Origin: Eggerthellaceae bacterium
GTDB taxonomy: Bacteria; Actinomycetota; Coriobacteriia; Coriobacteriales; Eggerthellaceae
DNA length: 35,322 nucleotides
Direction of reading: 5' to 3'
Assembly: GCA_017511465.1 (NCBI GenBank)
Contig: JAFWJU010000101.1
Coordinates: forward strand, 1-35,322
The notes under the pieces were generated by a model. It made no database searches, was not told the DNA's origin, and was given only the letters and a program-made list of their open reading frames with translations. Below, piece after piece: positions 24,479-32,742 of this stretch. The stretch's first letter is position 1. The number at the start of each line of letters is the position of its first letter. The translations under genes and the position numbers were made by a program.

Positions 24479-25138
24479 ATGCGCAATGTAATCGTGGTGG
24501 GATGCGGGCGCGTGGGCTCGCGCATCGCGTCGATGCTCTCTGACAACGGCGACAATGTCTGCGTTGTCGACCGCAGTGCAGAAGCGTTCAACAACCTGGG
24601 TCGCAATTTCAACGGGTCGACCGTTCAGGGTATCGGATACGACGAAGACACGCTTGTCAAGGCAGGCGTCGAGGACTGCGACGTCGTGGCGGCGGTGACC
24701 CAGAACGACAATGCAAACCTCATGGTGACCGAGGTCGCCAGCCGCCTGTATGACGTTCCCCATGTCATCGCGCGTTTGTACAACCACGATCACGAACGCG
24801 CTTACATGCAGCTGGGCATCGACTACGTATGCGGGACGACGCTTGTCGCCGAAGAGGTGTTCAGCAAGGTCATCGCGGGTCATGGGTCGCATATCGACAC
24901 GTTCGGCGACTACGAGCTGTTGAAGTTTTCCATCGACCTTTCCACGACCGAGCGCGGTTCCATCCGCGTGTACGAAATCGAGCGCGATCACGACATCCGC
25001 ATCATCGCATTCGAGCGCAGGGACGGTTCGGCGTCGTCTATCCCGACGGGCGAATCGACGTTGTACCATGGCGACTTGGTGATTGCCTGCGTGCGCCATG
25101 ACCTTATCGACGAGTTCGGCCGTTACATTCAATCGTAG
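24479..25138 (+). CDS. trkA: TrkA/KtrA-type K+ uptake regulatory protein (first of tandem)
   Basis: This 219-residue cytosolic RCK protein gates a potassium channel through NAD(H) or ATP binding. The Rossmann start is NVIVVGCGRVGSRIASMLSD, with the acidic residue that binds the ribose at VCVVDRSAEAF. The loop GSTVQGIGYDEDTLVKAGVED is typical of the RCK_N domain. The RCK_C part begins at about residue 140 and ends STLYHGDLVIACVRHD. ATG 24479 is chosen because GGAAGG lies 7 nt upstream. A second such gene follows after 12 nt, like ceoB-ceoC of mycobacteria. The channel subunit is not in the window. Confidence 0.92.
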   Translation: MRNVIVVGCGRVGSRIASMLSDNGDNVCVVDRSAEAFNNLGRNFNGSTVQGIGYDEDTLVKAGVEDCDVVAAVTQNDNANLMVTEVASRLYDVPHVIARLYNHDHERAYMQLGIDYVCGTTLVAEEVFSKVIAGHGSHIDTFGDYELLKFSIDLSTTERGSIRVYEIERDHDIRIIAFERRDGSASSIPTGESTLYHGDLVIACVRHDLIDEFGRYIQS

Positions 25139-25150
25139 GCGGAGGCGTTC

Positions 25151-25822
25151 ATGTACATCGTCATCAACGGAGGCGGCAAAGTCGGGGAGTATTTGGCAAC
25201 GGTGTTGCTGCAAAGCGGCAACGAGGTTGCCATCATCGAGCGGGAAGCCAACGTCGCAGACCGTTTGTCGATGGTGCTCCAAGGACGTTACCTGGTCATT
25301 CGCGGCGACGGGTGCGACTCCCGCTACCAAGAGGATGCCGGCATCCGCAAAGCCGATGTGTTCGTTGCGGCTACCGGGCAAGACGACAACAACTTGGTGT
25401 CATGCGAAATCGCTTCGCGCATTTACGGCGTTCCCCGCTGCATTGCCCGCGTCAACGCGCCGAAAAACCAGCGCATCTTCCGCGCGCTCGGCATCGAGGC
25501 CATTTCCTCGACCGAGATGATCGCGAACCTCATCGAAGAGGAAACCCTCATGGGGTCGGTTAGCGTCGTCTCGTCGCTGACACACGGCAATGTGGTGCTC
25601 ACCGAGCTTTCGGTTCCGCGTTTAAGCGACACGGTTGGCAAGGAAGGCATGCTCGTAAGCGATGTCGATTTACCCGAGAACAGCCTTATCGTGGCTGTGT
25701 CGGCTAAAGACGACATCGAAGTTGCCGGCGAGGAGACGCGCATCTATCCGGGCGACACCGTCGTGGTGGCCGCCGATCGCGATCAGATTCCCGCTGTTCG
25801 CACGTTGTTCCGAGAGCTTTAG
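25151..25822 (+). CDS. TrkA-type K+ uptake regulatory protein (second of tandem)
   Basis: This is an RCK protein of 223 residues, clearly different in sequence from its upstream neighbour. The Rossmann motif is YIVINGGGKVGEYLATVLLQ, and GRYLVIRGDGCDSRYQEDAGI follows. VAATGQDDNNLVSCEIASRIYGVPRCIARV is the conserved second half of RCK_N. The RCK_C part (about 140-223) ends RIYPGDTVVVAADRDQI. GGAGG lies 6 nt before ATG. The two proteins probably form a mixed ring that gates one channel. Its stop codon overlaps the convergent purB stop by 4 nt. Confidence 0.92.
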   Translation: MYIVINGGGKVGEYLATVLLQSGNEVAIIEREANVADRLSMVLQGRYLVIRGDGCDSRYQEDAGIRKADVFVAATGQDDNNLVSCEIASRIYGVPRCIARVNAPKNQRIFRALGIEAISSTEMIANLIEEETLMGSVSVVSSLTHGNVVLTELSVPRLSDTVGKEGMLVSDVDLPENSLIVAVSAKDDIEVAGEETRIYPGDTVVVAADRDQIPAVRTLFREL

Positions 25823-27162
25823 AACTCCAGCTGCTCGAGGCGCTCGAAGATGGCGTCCTTCTGTTGCAGGAACGCCCACGGGTCGAAAATGTCGTCGAGC
25901 TGCTCGGCGGTCAACGTGCAGTCGGGGTCCGCTTCAAGGCGCTCCCGATACGACGGTCCTGCCACGGCGTTCTGGATGTCTTCCCATACCTTCATGGCGT
26001 TGCGCTGAACGATGACATAGGCGTCTTCGCGCGTGATGCCCGTGTTCACGAGTGCCAAGATCACCTTCGAGCTGAAGATGAGCCCGCGGGTGCGCCAAAG
26101 ATTGTGCTCCATCTTGGCGGGGTAGGTGAACAGGTTGTCAAGCAGCGGCTGCATCTTGTAGAACATGTAATCGAGCGCGATGAAGCTGTCCGCCAAGGCT
26201 ACGCGCTCGGCGCCCGAATGGCTGATGTCGCGCTCGTACCACAGCGCCACGTTGTCGAGCGCCACTTGCGAGTTCGCCTTCACGACGCGGGAAAGGCCGC
26301 ATACGCGCTCGACCGTGATGGGATTGCGCTTATGGGGCATGGCAGACGAGCCCTTCTGGCCTTTCTTGAACGGCTCTTCCGCTTCGATGACGTCGGTTTG
26401 CTGCAGCAGCCGCACCTGCATTGCGATGGATTCGAGCGTCGACGCGACCGTGGCAAGGCATGTCATGACTTGCGCATGGCGGTCGCGGGCAACGACTTGC
26501 GTCGACAAGGGGTCGGGCGTCAGGCCCAGCTTCTCGCACACATACTGCTCGACGTAAGGGTCGATGCTCGAATACGATCCGACGGCACCCGAAATGGCGC
26601 CCGTGGCGATGGCGTCACGGGCTGCTTGCATGCGCTCTTCGGCACGTTTAAGCGCCCAAGCCCAGCTGCCGAACTTCATGCCGAACGTCATGGGCTCAGC
26701 CGAAATGCCGTGCGTGCGCCCCACGCACAGCGTGTTTTGGAACTCGAAGGCGCGCTTTTTACACGTGGCTCCGAGCTTGCGGATATCGGCAAGGATGATG
26801 TCGCATGCTTGCGTGATCTGATAACACAACGCGGTATCGCCCAAATCGCTGCTCGTCATGCCGTAATGAACCCAGCGGCTCGGCGGCTCGGCGCCTTCGG
26901 GAAGGTCGGCGTCGATGTATTCGGCCATGTTCGTGAGGAAGGCGATGACGTCATGGTTCGTCACTTGCTCGATTTCGTCGATGCGCTCCACGGTGAAATC
27001 CGCATGATCGCGGATCCATGCGGCTTCCTCGCGCGTGATGCCGCATGTGTCAAGTTCGGCCTGGGCCTCGCATGCCAGGATCTCGATTTCCTTCCAGATT
27101 TCGAACTTGTTCTGAAGCTCCCAGATGCGTCCCATTTCCGGTCGTGTGTAACGCTCGATCAT
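25819..27162 (-). CDS. purB: Adenylosuccinate lyase
   Basis: PurB makes AMP from adenylosuccinate and AICAR from SAICAR in purine synthesis. The protein has 447 residues of the fumarase/aspartase superfamily. The signature GSSAMPHKRNPITVERV (about residue 260) holds the flexible catalytic loop. The His-bearing HYGMTSSDLGDTALCYQ (about 85) and GRTHGISAEPMTFGMKFG (about 140) blocks match the other two conserved regions. I chose the ATG at 27162 because AGGAAGG lies 7 nt before it; a start six codons upstream (27180) lacks a site. purC lies in the same window at 31149 on the other strand. Confidence 0.97.
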   Translation of the reverse strand: MIERYTRPEMGRIWELQNKFEIWKEIEILACEAQAELDTCGITREEAAWIRDHADFTVERIDEIEQVTNHDVIAFLTNMAEYIDADLPEGAEPPSRWVHYGMTSSDLGDTALCYQITQACDIILADIRKLGATCKKRAFEFQNTLCVGRTHGISAEPMTFGMKFGSWAWALKRAEERMQAARDAIATGAISGAVGSYSSIDPYVEQYVCEKLGLTPDPLSTQVVARDRHAQVMTCLATVASTLESIAMQVRLLQQTDVIEAEEPFKKGQKGSSAMPHKRNPITVERVCGLSRVVKANSQVALDNVALWYERDISHSGAERVALADSFIALDYMFYKMQPLLDNLFTYPAKMEHNLWRTRGLIFSSKVILALVNTGITREDAYVIVQRNAMKVWEDIQNAVAGPSYRERLEADPDCTLTAEQLDDIFDPWAFLQQKDAIFERLEQLEF

Positions 27163-27280
27163 GACGGTCCTTCCTCGCAAAACGGTTGCAACAAGGATAC
27201 CCCAAAAAGGCTGACGAGCAGGGGCTTGGCACTGCGTCTTTAGGCAAACCTCGGCAAACCGCGCGTAGTCGTGTGGAGTT

Positions 27281-28543
27281 TTACGAAACCGTCGTCCAGA
27301 TTTTCACGCGGCAGCAATGAACCGAAGAGCCGCCGATGGGCTTATGGTCGATGTTGGTGTACGTGACGAAGCTGTTGCGCATGCCTGTCGTGGCAAGGTA
27401 ATCGCCATAGTCTTCAGCTCCGTCGTCGACGTCGATCGCGAAATACGTGCCCTCGTTCAGGTTGACGCCGCAAACCGAATAGCTCGATTTGACGATGAGC
27501 AGGTTGTTGCACCAGGCAGGAGGCGCAGTCGGCGTGCGAGCGAACCCGAACCACTGCACGCTGCTGTAATCGCCGTCCGTCGGCAAGCTCATGGGCACGT
27601 ACGTGCCCAGGTTCGAAATGCCCTCGCCGTAATCGTAGATGTTGGCGAACGAGAACATGAAGCCGGTTTTGCCATAGCCGGCTTCGAGCGGTTTCATGCC
27701 CCCGGGCAACGTCATGGTGTCGTTCGTTTCGCCTTTGAGGGCGTTTATATTCGTCAAGCGGAAATACGTGGTCGCTTCGTCGAGGCGCGGGGCGATGGTG
27801 ACCGACTCGCCCGACGAGTACGGGGGCGTGCCCATCCGCCGCACGTTCTCGTACACGCACGTTGCGGTGTTTCGGCCGAATTCGCTGCTCATCAGACGCG
27901 AGGTCAAACCGGCGTCGTTCGGGGTTCTGGGAACGACCTGCCAGAAGGCGCGCGAGTCCGAAACGGCCAACATGGGGGTTTCGTACGCGGCGTCGCCCTC
28001 TTCGACCAAAACGGGGTCGCCGGAAAGAGCGCCTTCAGACAGCGCGGCAGTGTATATGCGCCATGTTCCGCGGAGGATGTTCGCCTCAGTCCAAATGAGC
28101 CCTTTCGCTGTGGCGCGGACATCGTAAATCTCGTGGTGATCGGAGGCGCCCACAGCATTCGAGACGATGGTGTCAAGGTTGCCGTTTCCAAAGAACAGCA
28201 GGCCTATTTGCGTAAGGGGCGAACCCGACGAAGTCGGCAAAAGGCATGCTGCCACTTCCTCGTCGTTTGCCCACAACAGCGTGCCATAGGGGATTTCGTA
28301 CGTATTGACAAGCTGGATTCGGTCATCGTAGCTGTCAAGGGCCTCGAAATCGTTCATGGTCACAAGCGAGGTTTCGGGAACTTTCAAATACGATACCGCG
28401 CCGCTGTCCGCGCCGATGGATTCGCATCCCGTCAAGCCAAGTCCGGCCGCAGCCGCAGCAGTGCCGACGGCGGCGGTTCCAAAGAGGAACGCGCGCCGCG
28501 AGACGAGTAGCTGGCTGCTGGATTGACGTGTTGTTTCGCTCAT
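27281..28543 (-). CDS. Tat-exported lipoprotein, propeller-like, function unknown
   Basis: The protein has 420 residues. The N-terminus has a twin-arginine motif (VSRRAFLFG), a hydrophobic Ala/Gly stretch, and a lipobox LTGC at about residue 38. It should therefore be folded inside, exported by Tat and lipid-anchored. The mature part is rich in beta-strand patterns with recurring Trp and Gly. Examples are YGTLLWANDEEVAACLL, ATAKGLIWTEANILRGTW and SDSRAFWQVVPRTP, spaced about 45-50 residues apart, as in beta-propellers. No catalytic motif is seen. The ATG at 28543 is preferred; the longer reading frame would remove the signal from the N-terminus. It is divergent from the response-regulator gene. 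Confidence 0.82.
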   Translation of the reverse strand: MSETTRQSSSQLLVSRRAFLFGTAAVGTAAAAAGLGLTGCESIGADSGAVSYLKVPETSLVTMNDFEALDSYDDRIQLVNTYEIPYGTLLWANDEEVAACLLPTSSGSPLTQIGLLFFGNGNLDTIVSNAVGASDHHEIYDVRATAKGLIWTEANILRGTWRIYTAALSEGALSGDPVLVEEGDAAYETPMLAVSDSRAFWQVVPRTPNDAGLTSRLMSSEFGRNTATCVYENVRRMGTPPYSSGESVTIAPRLDEATTYFRLTNINALKGETNDTMTLPGGMKPLEAGYGKTGFMFSFANIYDYGEGISNLGTYVPMSLPTDGDYSSVQWFGFARTPTAPPAWCNNLLIVKSSYSVCGVNLNEGTYFAIDVDDGAEDYGDYLATTGMRNSFVTYTNIDHKPIGGSSVHCCRVKIWTTVS

Positions 28544-28552
28544 AGTGCGAGT

Positions 28553-28558
28553 ATACCC
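28553..28558 (-). promoter_or_regulatory. -10 box placed for a leaderless mRNA of the Tat lipoprotein
   Basis: On the minus strand TATACT ends 6 nt before the ATG at 28543, with no Shine-Dalgarno between. This predicts that transcription begins at or next to the start codon. Confidence 0.5.
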
Positions 28559-28615
28559 GTTTAACCCGAATCCGCATTTCTGCTGGCGAAAGATTACCCC
28601 TTGGTCACGAAACGC

Positions 28616-28621
28616 TATAAT
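28616..28621 (+). promoter_or_regulatory. -10 box of the two-component operon promoter
   Basis: TATAAT lies at 28616-28621, 77 nt before the response-regulator ATG. A second -10-like TACAAT lies at 28659-28664. Neither has a clear -35. Confidence 0.45.
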
Positions 28622-28698
28622 TAACTCCACATCTGCCCGTCTCAATATGTGCGGGCGGTACAATGACCATGTCTGTATCCTGCTAGTAAGGAGACGTA

Positions 28699-29412
28699 AT
28701 GGGTAACGAAACGCGCCGCATCATGCTTGTCGAAGACGAGAAGGCAATCCGTGATGCCGTGACCGCATATCTCGAGCGCGAGAACTACTGGGTAACCGCC
28801 ATCGGCGATGGCCAGGATGCCCTCGACGAGTTCTCGAAGCATCATTTCGACCTCATCATCCTTGACCTCATGCTTCCCCGCGTGCCGGGCGAGCGCGTTT
28901 GCCGCGCCATCCGCGACAATTCCGATGTCCCCATCATCATGCTCACGGCCAAGGGCGAGGTCGAGGACCGCATCATCGGCCTCGAGTTGGGCGCCGATGA
29001 CTATCTGATCAAACCGTTCAGCCCCCGTGAGCTGGTCGCCCGCGTTCGCGCGCTGCTGCGCCGCGTGCATGCCGATTCCGAACCCCAGCGCGAAGTGTTG
29101 GAGTTTGGCGATTTGACCATCGACGTATCAGGGCACAAGGTTCTCGTCAGCGGCAAGGAAGTCGACCTCACCGCCAGCGAGTTCAAGCTGCTCACCACGC
29201 TTTCCCGCTATCCGGGCCGCGTGTACTCGCGCATGGAGCTCGTCGAGAAGGTCCTCGGTTACGACTTCGAAGGCTACGAGCGCACCATCGACAGCCACGT
29301 GAAGAACCTGCGCGCCAAGATCGGTGACAACCCGCGCAACCCCAAGTGGCTGCATACTGTTCATGGCGTGGGCTACCGCTTCGAGGACCCCACGAAGTCC
29401 GGCGTGCAGTAG
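28699..29412 (+). CDS. OmpR/PhoB-family response regulator
   Basis: The protein has 237 residues. The receiver domain (1-120) has the acidic pair E12-D13, the phospho-acceptor D56 in LIILDLMLP, the Thr in IMLTAKG and the Lys in YLIKPFSPRELVARVRALLRR. The C-terminal winged helix (about 130-230) includes EVDLTASEFKLLTTLSRYPGRV, YSRMELVEKVLGYDFEGYERTID and SHVKNLRAKIGDNP. The sequence resembles actinobacterial MtrA and PhoP-type regulators. GGAG precedes the ATG by 6 nt. The cognate kinase follows after 29 nt. Targets cannot be told from this window. Confidence 0.95.
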   Translation: MGNETRRIMLVEDEKAIRDAVTAYLERENYWVTAIGDGQDALDEFSKHHFDLIILDLMLPRVPGERVCRAIRDNSDVPIIMLTAKGEVEDRIIGLELGADDYLIKPFSPRELVARVRALLRRVHADSEPQREVLEFGDLTIDVSGHKVLVSGKEVDLTASEFKLLTTLSRYPGRVYSRMELVEKVLGYDFEGYERTIDSHVKNLRAKIGDNPRNPKWLHTVHGVGYRFEDPTKSGVQ

Positions 29413-29441
29413 GCGCCTGATCATCGTCGGCGCATACGGCC

Positions 29442-30998
29442 ATGCCCGAAGAACTGAAAGACACCGCGACCGCCTCATCGCCCGATGGGGCGGTTGACGA
29501 TTTCGACATCGAAGACGACGTGGAATCCGACGAGGAAGAGCACGGCAAGCGCCGCGTTTGGTCCAACCTCTCGTATGCCGCCCGTGTGACGATTTCCTTC
29601 TCGCTCATCGCGGCCATGACCGCGCTTGTCGCCATTGGCGTGGTCTCGTTCGTATGGGAACAGCACTTCACCGAATACACGCAGGAGAACATGCACGTCG
29701 TGGCAGAGACCACGGCGAATCGCATTGCCGAGGTGTACGAGCAAGAGGGCTCGTTCACCAAGAAGACGCTACAGCCTGCTGAGAACACGGTTGCCGTCAC
29801 GCACGGCGTCGGCGTGCAGGTGGTCGATGCGGAGAACAACACGATGTTCGATTCGTCCACGAATGCGGGCGGCATCGATGGCATCGTCACGCCCTCCATC
29901 GCCCCACAACAGGGTCAATCGAACATGGCCCACGCGCCCATCATCGTGGACGACCAGGCGGTCGGCTCGGTGCGCGTGTGGGTGTACGGTTCCGATCAGC
30001 TGTTGCGTTCGACCGACCAGGAATTCCGCGACAAGTCCTACCAAGCCATGATCTTGGCCGCCATTGTCGCCATCGTGCTGGCATCGGTGTTCGGCTACTT
30101 CTTCGCGCGGAACCTCGTGCGCCCCATTCGCCGCATGACGGAAACCGCCGTCGCCATCAAGGAAGGCGACTTGACAGCTCGCACCGACCTTCAGGGCGAA
30201 GACGAGATCTCCCAGCTGGGCCAGACGTTCGACGCCATGGCCGACGCCATGGAACGCGACCGTAAGCTCGAACGCCGTCTGACGACCGACGTCGCCCACG
30301 AGCTGCGTACGCCGCTCATGGCTATTCAGGCGACCGTCGAGGCGATGGTCGATGGCGTGTTGCCTGTCGATGAGCAGCGCCTCATGACGGTCGATTCCGA
30401 AGTCATGCGGCTGTCCCGCCTTGTCGACCAGCTGCTGAAGCTGTCCCGCCTCGAGAACAGGGCAAATCCCAACAAGCAGGAAATCGTGAACGTGGGCGAG
30501 GTCGTTGCCGGCATCATCGCCACCCACGAGGCGTACGTGCGCGAAGCCGGCCTTACGTTGAAATACCGTGCAGACCCCAACGTCTTGATCCTCGGCGACC
30601 CCGACCTCATCCGGCAGGCGACCGCGAACCTCATTTCCAATGCCGTGCGCTACACCGACGAAGGCGGGCACATAACCGTCAGGGTGAAGCGCGGCGAGAC
30701 GATGGCCTCGATTTCGGTGCAGGACACGGGCATAGGCCTGACTCCCGAAGAAGCGCGCATGGTGTTCCAGCGCTTCTGGCGCGCCGATTCGGGACGCGAC
30801 CGCGAAAGCGGCGGCCTGGGCGTTGGCCTCACGGTCGTGAAGGAAATCGTGGAGCGCCACAACGGTTGGGTGCAAGTGGAAGGCCGCAAGGGCGAGGGCT
30901 CTTGCTTCACCATCCATATCCCGCTGTATGTCGAAAAAGAACAGCGCAAGCGCGGGCACAAAGCAGCCACCGGACGCCTTCCCAAGTTGAATCGATAG
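29442..30998 (+). CDS. Two-component sensor histidine kinase
   Basis: The protein has 518 residues. An acidic cytoplasmic N-terminus (about 1-45) precedes membrane segment one (about 47-69). An extracytoplasmic sensor of about 130 residues follows, then segment two (about 205-225), and a HAMP domain (ARNLVRPIRRMTETAVAIKEG). The H-box is TTDVAHELRTPLMAIQ with H286. The ATPase domain has NLISNAVRYTDEGGHI (N-box), VQDTGIGLTPEEARMVFQRFW (G1/F) and GGLGVGLTVVKEIVERHNG (G2). It lacks a clear Shine-Dalgarno, which fits translation following the response regulator 29 nt upstream. The sensed signal is unknown; the sensor part has no recognisable ligand domain. Confidence 0.95.
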   Translation: MPEELKDTATASSPDGAVDDFDIEDDVESDEEEHGKRRVWSNLSYAARVTISFSLIAAMTALVAIGVVSFVWEQHFTEYTQENMHVVAETTANRIAEVYEQEGSFTKKTLQPAENTVAVTHGVGVQVVDAENNTMFDSSTNAGGIDGIVTPSIAPQQGQSNMAHAPIIVDDQAVGSVRVWVYGSDQLLRSTDQEFRDKSYQAMILAAIVAIVLASVFGYFFARNLVRPIRRMTETAVAIKEGDLTARTDLQGEDEISQLGQTFDAMADAMERDRKLERRLTTDVAHELRTPLMAIQATVEAMVDGVLPVDEQRLMTVDSEVMRLSRLVDQLLKLSRLENRANPNKQEIVNVGEVVAGIIATHEAYVREAGLTLKYRADPNVLILGDPDLIRQATANLISNAVRYTDEGGHITVRVKRGETMASISVQDTGIGLTPEEARMVFQRFWRADSGRDRESGGLGVGLTVVKEIVERHNGWVQVEGRKGEGSCFTIHIPLYVEKEQRKRGHKAATGRLPKLNR

Positions 30999-31148
30999 GC
31001 ACATCCGAAGCTGCCCAGGTGGGCGAAACGCTCGTTCCGCATTATCTGGGGCTATTCCGAAAGTGTTTTTTAAATCTGGTGCTGCGCATACGGGTGCATG
31101 TCGGTACAATTGACAAGTTCGGCGTTTTTTCGATTGAAAGGTTTGGCT

Positions 31149-32015
31149 ATGGCTGGCATCGACATCAAGCCAGACGCACAAGGCAAGGTGCGCGATCTTT
31201 ACGACTTGGGCGACAAGCTGCTGCTCGTCGCAACGGACCGCATTTCGGCGTTCGACTACATCCTGCAAGACGAGATTCCCCACAAGGGCGAGGTGCTGAC
31301 GCGCATTTCGTGCTTCTGGTTCGAATTGCTGGACGGCGTTGTCGAAAACCATCTCATCTCGACTGACGTGGCCGACCTTCCCGAACAATTCAAGCCGTAT
31401 TCCGATTACCTGCGCGGTCGTTTCATGCTCGTGCGCAAGGCCGAGATGTTCCCCGTCGAGTGCATCGTGCGAGGCTATCTTGCGGGCAGCGGTTTGAAGG
31501 AATACCAGCGCGAGGGCACCGTGTGCGGCATCGAATTGCCCGAAGGGCTCGTCAATTCGTCGAAGCTTCCCGAGCCGATTTTCACGCCGTCGACGAAGGC
31601 CGAAATCGGCGACCACGACGAGAACATCAGCTTCGAGCGCTGCGCTCAGCTGCTTGGCGACGAGGATGCAGCCGCATTGCGCGACTTGTCGCTTAAGGTG
31701 TACACGACGGCGCGCGACCATGCGGCCGACCGCGGCATCATCATTGCCGACACCAAGTTCGAATTCGGCCGCCTGAACAACGAGATTATCTTGGCCGACG
31801 AGGTCCTCACGCCCGACTCGTCGCGCTTCTGGCCCGGTGACGAATATGAGCCCGGCCGCGATCAAGCCAGCTTCGACAAGCAGTTCGTGCGCGATTGGCT
31901 GACTGCGAACTGGGACAAGACGGGCGAGCCTCCGCGCCTTCCCCAAGACGTCATCGACCGTACAAGCGAGAAATACGTTCAGGCTTACGAGAAGATCACA
32001 GGTAGGAAGTTTTAA
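31149..32015 (+). CDS. purC: SAICAR synthase (phosphoribosylaminoimidazole-succinocarboxamide synthase)
   Basis: PurC joins aspartate to CAIR with ATP, the eighth step of purine synthesis. The protein has 288 residues, of the longer type. Motifs are KVRDLYDLGDKLLLVATDRISAF near the start, the substrate loop FPVECIVRGYLAGSGLKEYQ (about 100), and IIIADTKFEFG with DEVLTPDSSRFWP (about 195-225). ATG 31149 has GAAAGG about 7 nt upstream; the longer frame from 31098 lacks family homology there. TACAAT at 31104-31109 could be the -10. The stop shares one base with the start of the next gene (TAATG). Confidence 0.96.
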   Translation: MAGIDIKPDAQGKVRDLYDLGDKLLLVATDRISAFDYILQDEIPHKGEVLTRISCFWFELLDGVVENHLISTDVADLPEQFKPYSDYLRGRFMLVRKAEMFPVECIVRGYLAGSGLKEYQREGTVCGIELPEGLVNSSKLPEPIFTPSTKAEIGDHDENISFERCAQLLGDEDAAALRDLSLKVYTTARDHAADRGIIIADTKFEFGRLNNEIILADEVLTPDSSRFWPGDEYEPGRDQASFDKQFVRDWLTANWDKTGEPPRLPQDVIDRTSEKYVQAYEKITGRKF

Positions 32016-32668
32016 TGACCCAACGTAATCCCAACAACGACCGGTACCGCGACGAGAACCGCACGGGCAAGACGCGCAAATCCGCCGCATCGGCGAAGCC
32101 GGCCGCCGAACGCGCTGCCACGGTGCGCACTCCCGCTCCGAAGACCAAGAAGCAGAAGAAAGCCGAGGCGCGCGAACGCGAGCGCAAGCAAGAAGCCCAT
32201 TGGACAGAGGTGACGCCTAGCAACAAGGCCCTCGAGGACATGCCCGAGTACAAGAGGTACCGCAAATTGTGGTGGGTCTGCCTGATTTGCGCCATCGTCC
32301 TCATCGTCGCCACGTTCTTCTTCGGCAACAACGAGGCGTACAGCTTCCTGTACATCCCCTGCCTCGTGTTGGGCTACGTTTTGGTCATCGTCGCGTTCTA
32401 CATCGATTTCGGCCTGATTCGCAAGATGCGCAAGCGGTATCAAAAGGAAGTCCTCAAAGGCAAGTCAAAGGAAGCCCGTGCCTCCCAAAAAGTCGCCCGC
32501 GCCGAAGCGCGCGCCCAGCAAAAGGAAGCCGAAGAGAGGCTTGCAGCTGGCGAGGTTGTCGAACCCGAGAAAAAGGCCGACAACCCCCTTAGCCGCATTG
32601 GCAACAAGCTTTTCGGTTCAAAGGAACCCGAACCCGAGCCAGAAGCCGAACCCGCTGACAAACAGTAA
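32015..32668 (+). CDS. Small two-segment membrane protein with charged ends (DUF3043-like)
   Basis: The protein has 217 residues. The first 80 are highly basic, rich in Lys, Arg and Ala. Two membrane segments lie at about 88-105 (VCLICAIVLIVATFFFG) and 112-130. The C-terminal 80 residues are charged and helical, ending in repeated Glu-Pro. The centre (MPEYKRYRKLWWVCL, IDFGLIRKMRKRYQKE) recalls DUF3043-type actinobacterial proteins, but I am not certain of the family. Its ATG overlaps the purC stop (TAATG), so it is translated from the purC message. No function can be given. Confidence 0.72.
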   Translation: MTQRNPNNDRYRDENRTGKTRKSAASAKPAAERAATVRTPAPKTKKQKKAEARERERKQEAHWTEVTPSNKALEDMPEYKRYRKLWWVCLICAIVLIVATFFFGNNEAYSFLYIPCLVLGYVLVIVAFYIDFGLIRKMRKRYQKEVLKGKSKEARASQKVARAEARAQQKEAEERLAAGEVVEPEKKADNPLSRIGNKLFGSKEPEPEPEAEPADKQ

Positions 32669-32681
32669 GTGCAACACCAAT

Positions 32682-32700
32682 CCCGATTAAAGGAATCGGG
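32682..32700 (+). other. Hairpin directly before the preQ1 riboswitch
   Basis: CCCGATT-AAAGG-AATCGGG is a perfect 7-bp stem ending at the base before the riboswitch P1 stem. There is no T-tract, so it is not a normal terminator. It may insulate or help fold the riboswitch. Confidence 0.5.
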
Positions 32701-32738
32701 GGCTGTTCGCAACATCCAGCCTCATCAAAACTAAGGAC
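32701..32738 (+). promoter_or_regulatory. preQ1-I riboswitch
   Basis: GGCTG (32701-32705) pairs with CAGCC (32717-32721) to form P1. The loop begins TTCGCA, the conserved binding-pocket sequence, and ends with the usual ACATC-type segment. The A-rich 3' tail ATCAAAACTAAGGA (32725-32737 region) matches the conserved AAAACTAAGGA end of the class. The Shine-Dalgarno AAGGA lies in the tail, 5 nt before ATG 32743. Binding of preQ1 would therefore hide it and stop translation. The downstream gene is a YhhQ-type queuosine-precursor transporter, which fits the ligand. Confidence 0.85.
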
Positions 32739-32742
32739 AAAG

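Noticed and set aside
25864..27243. 459-codon open frame on the plus strand
   Set aside because: It is antisense to purB, whose catalytic signatures are intact; a typical mirror frame of a high-GC gene.
27317..28510. 397-codon open frame on the plus strand
   Set aside because: It is antisense to the Tat lipoprotein, which has a clear signal sequence; the plus-strand product is Arg/Val-rich with no motif.
31012..31023. GCCCA-GG-TGGGC as a terminator of the two-component operon
   Set aside because: The loop is only 2 nt and no T-tract follows; the TTTTTT at about 31064 is too far away.
29769..32090. 773-codon open frame on the minus strand
   Set aside because: It runs antisense to the histidine kinase and purC, both of which have complete family motifs. 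Its own translation is low-complexity, rich in His, Arg and Ala, and matches nothing. It is a high-GC shadow frame.
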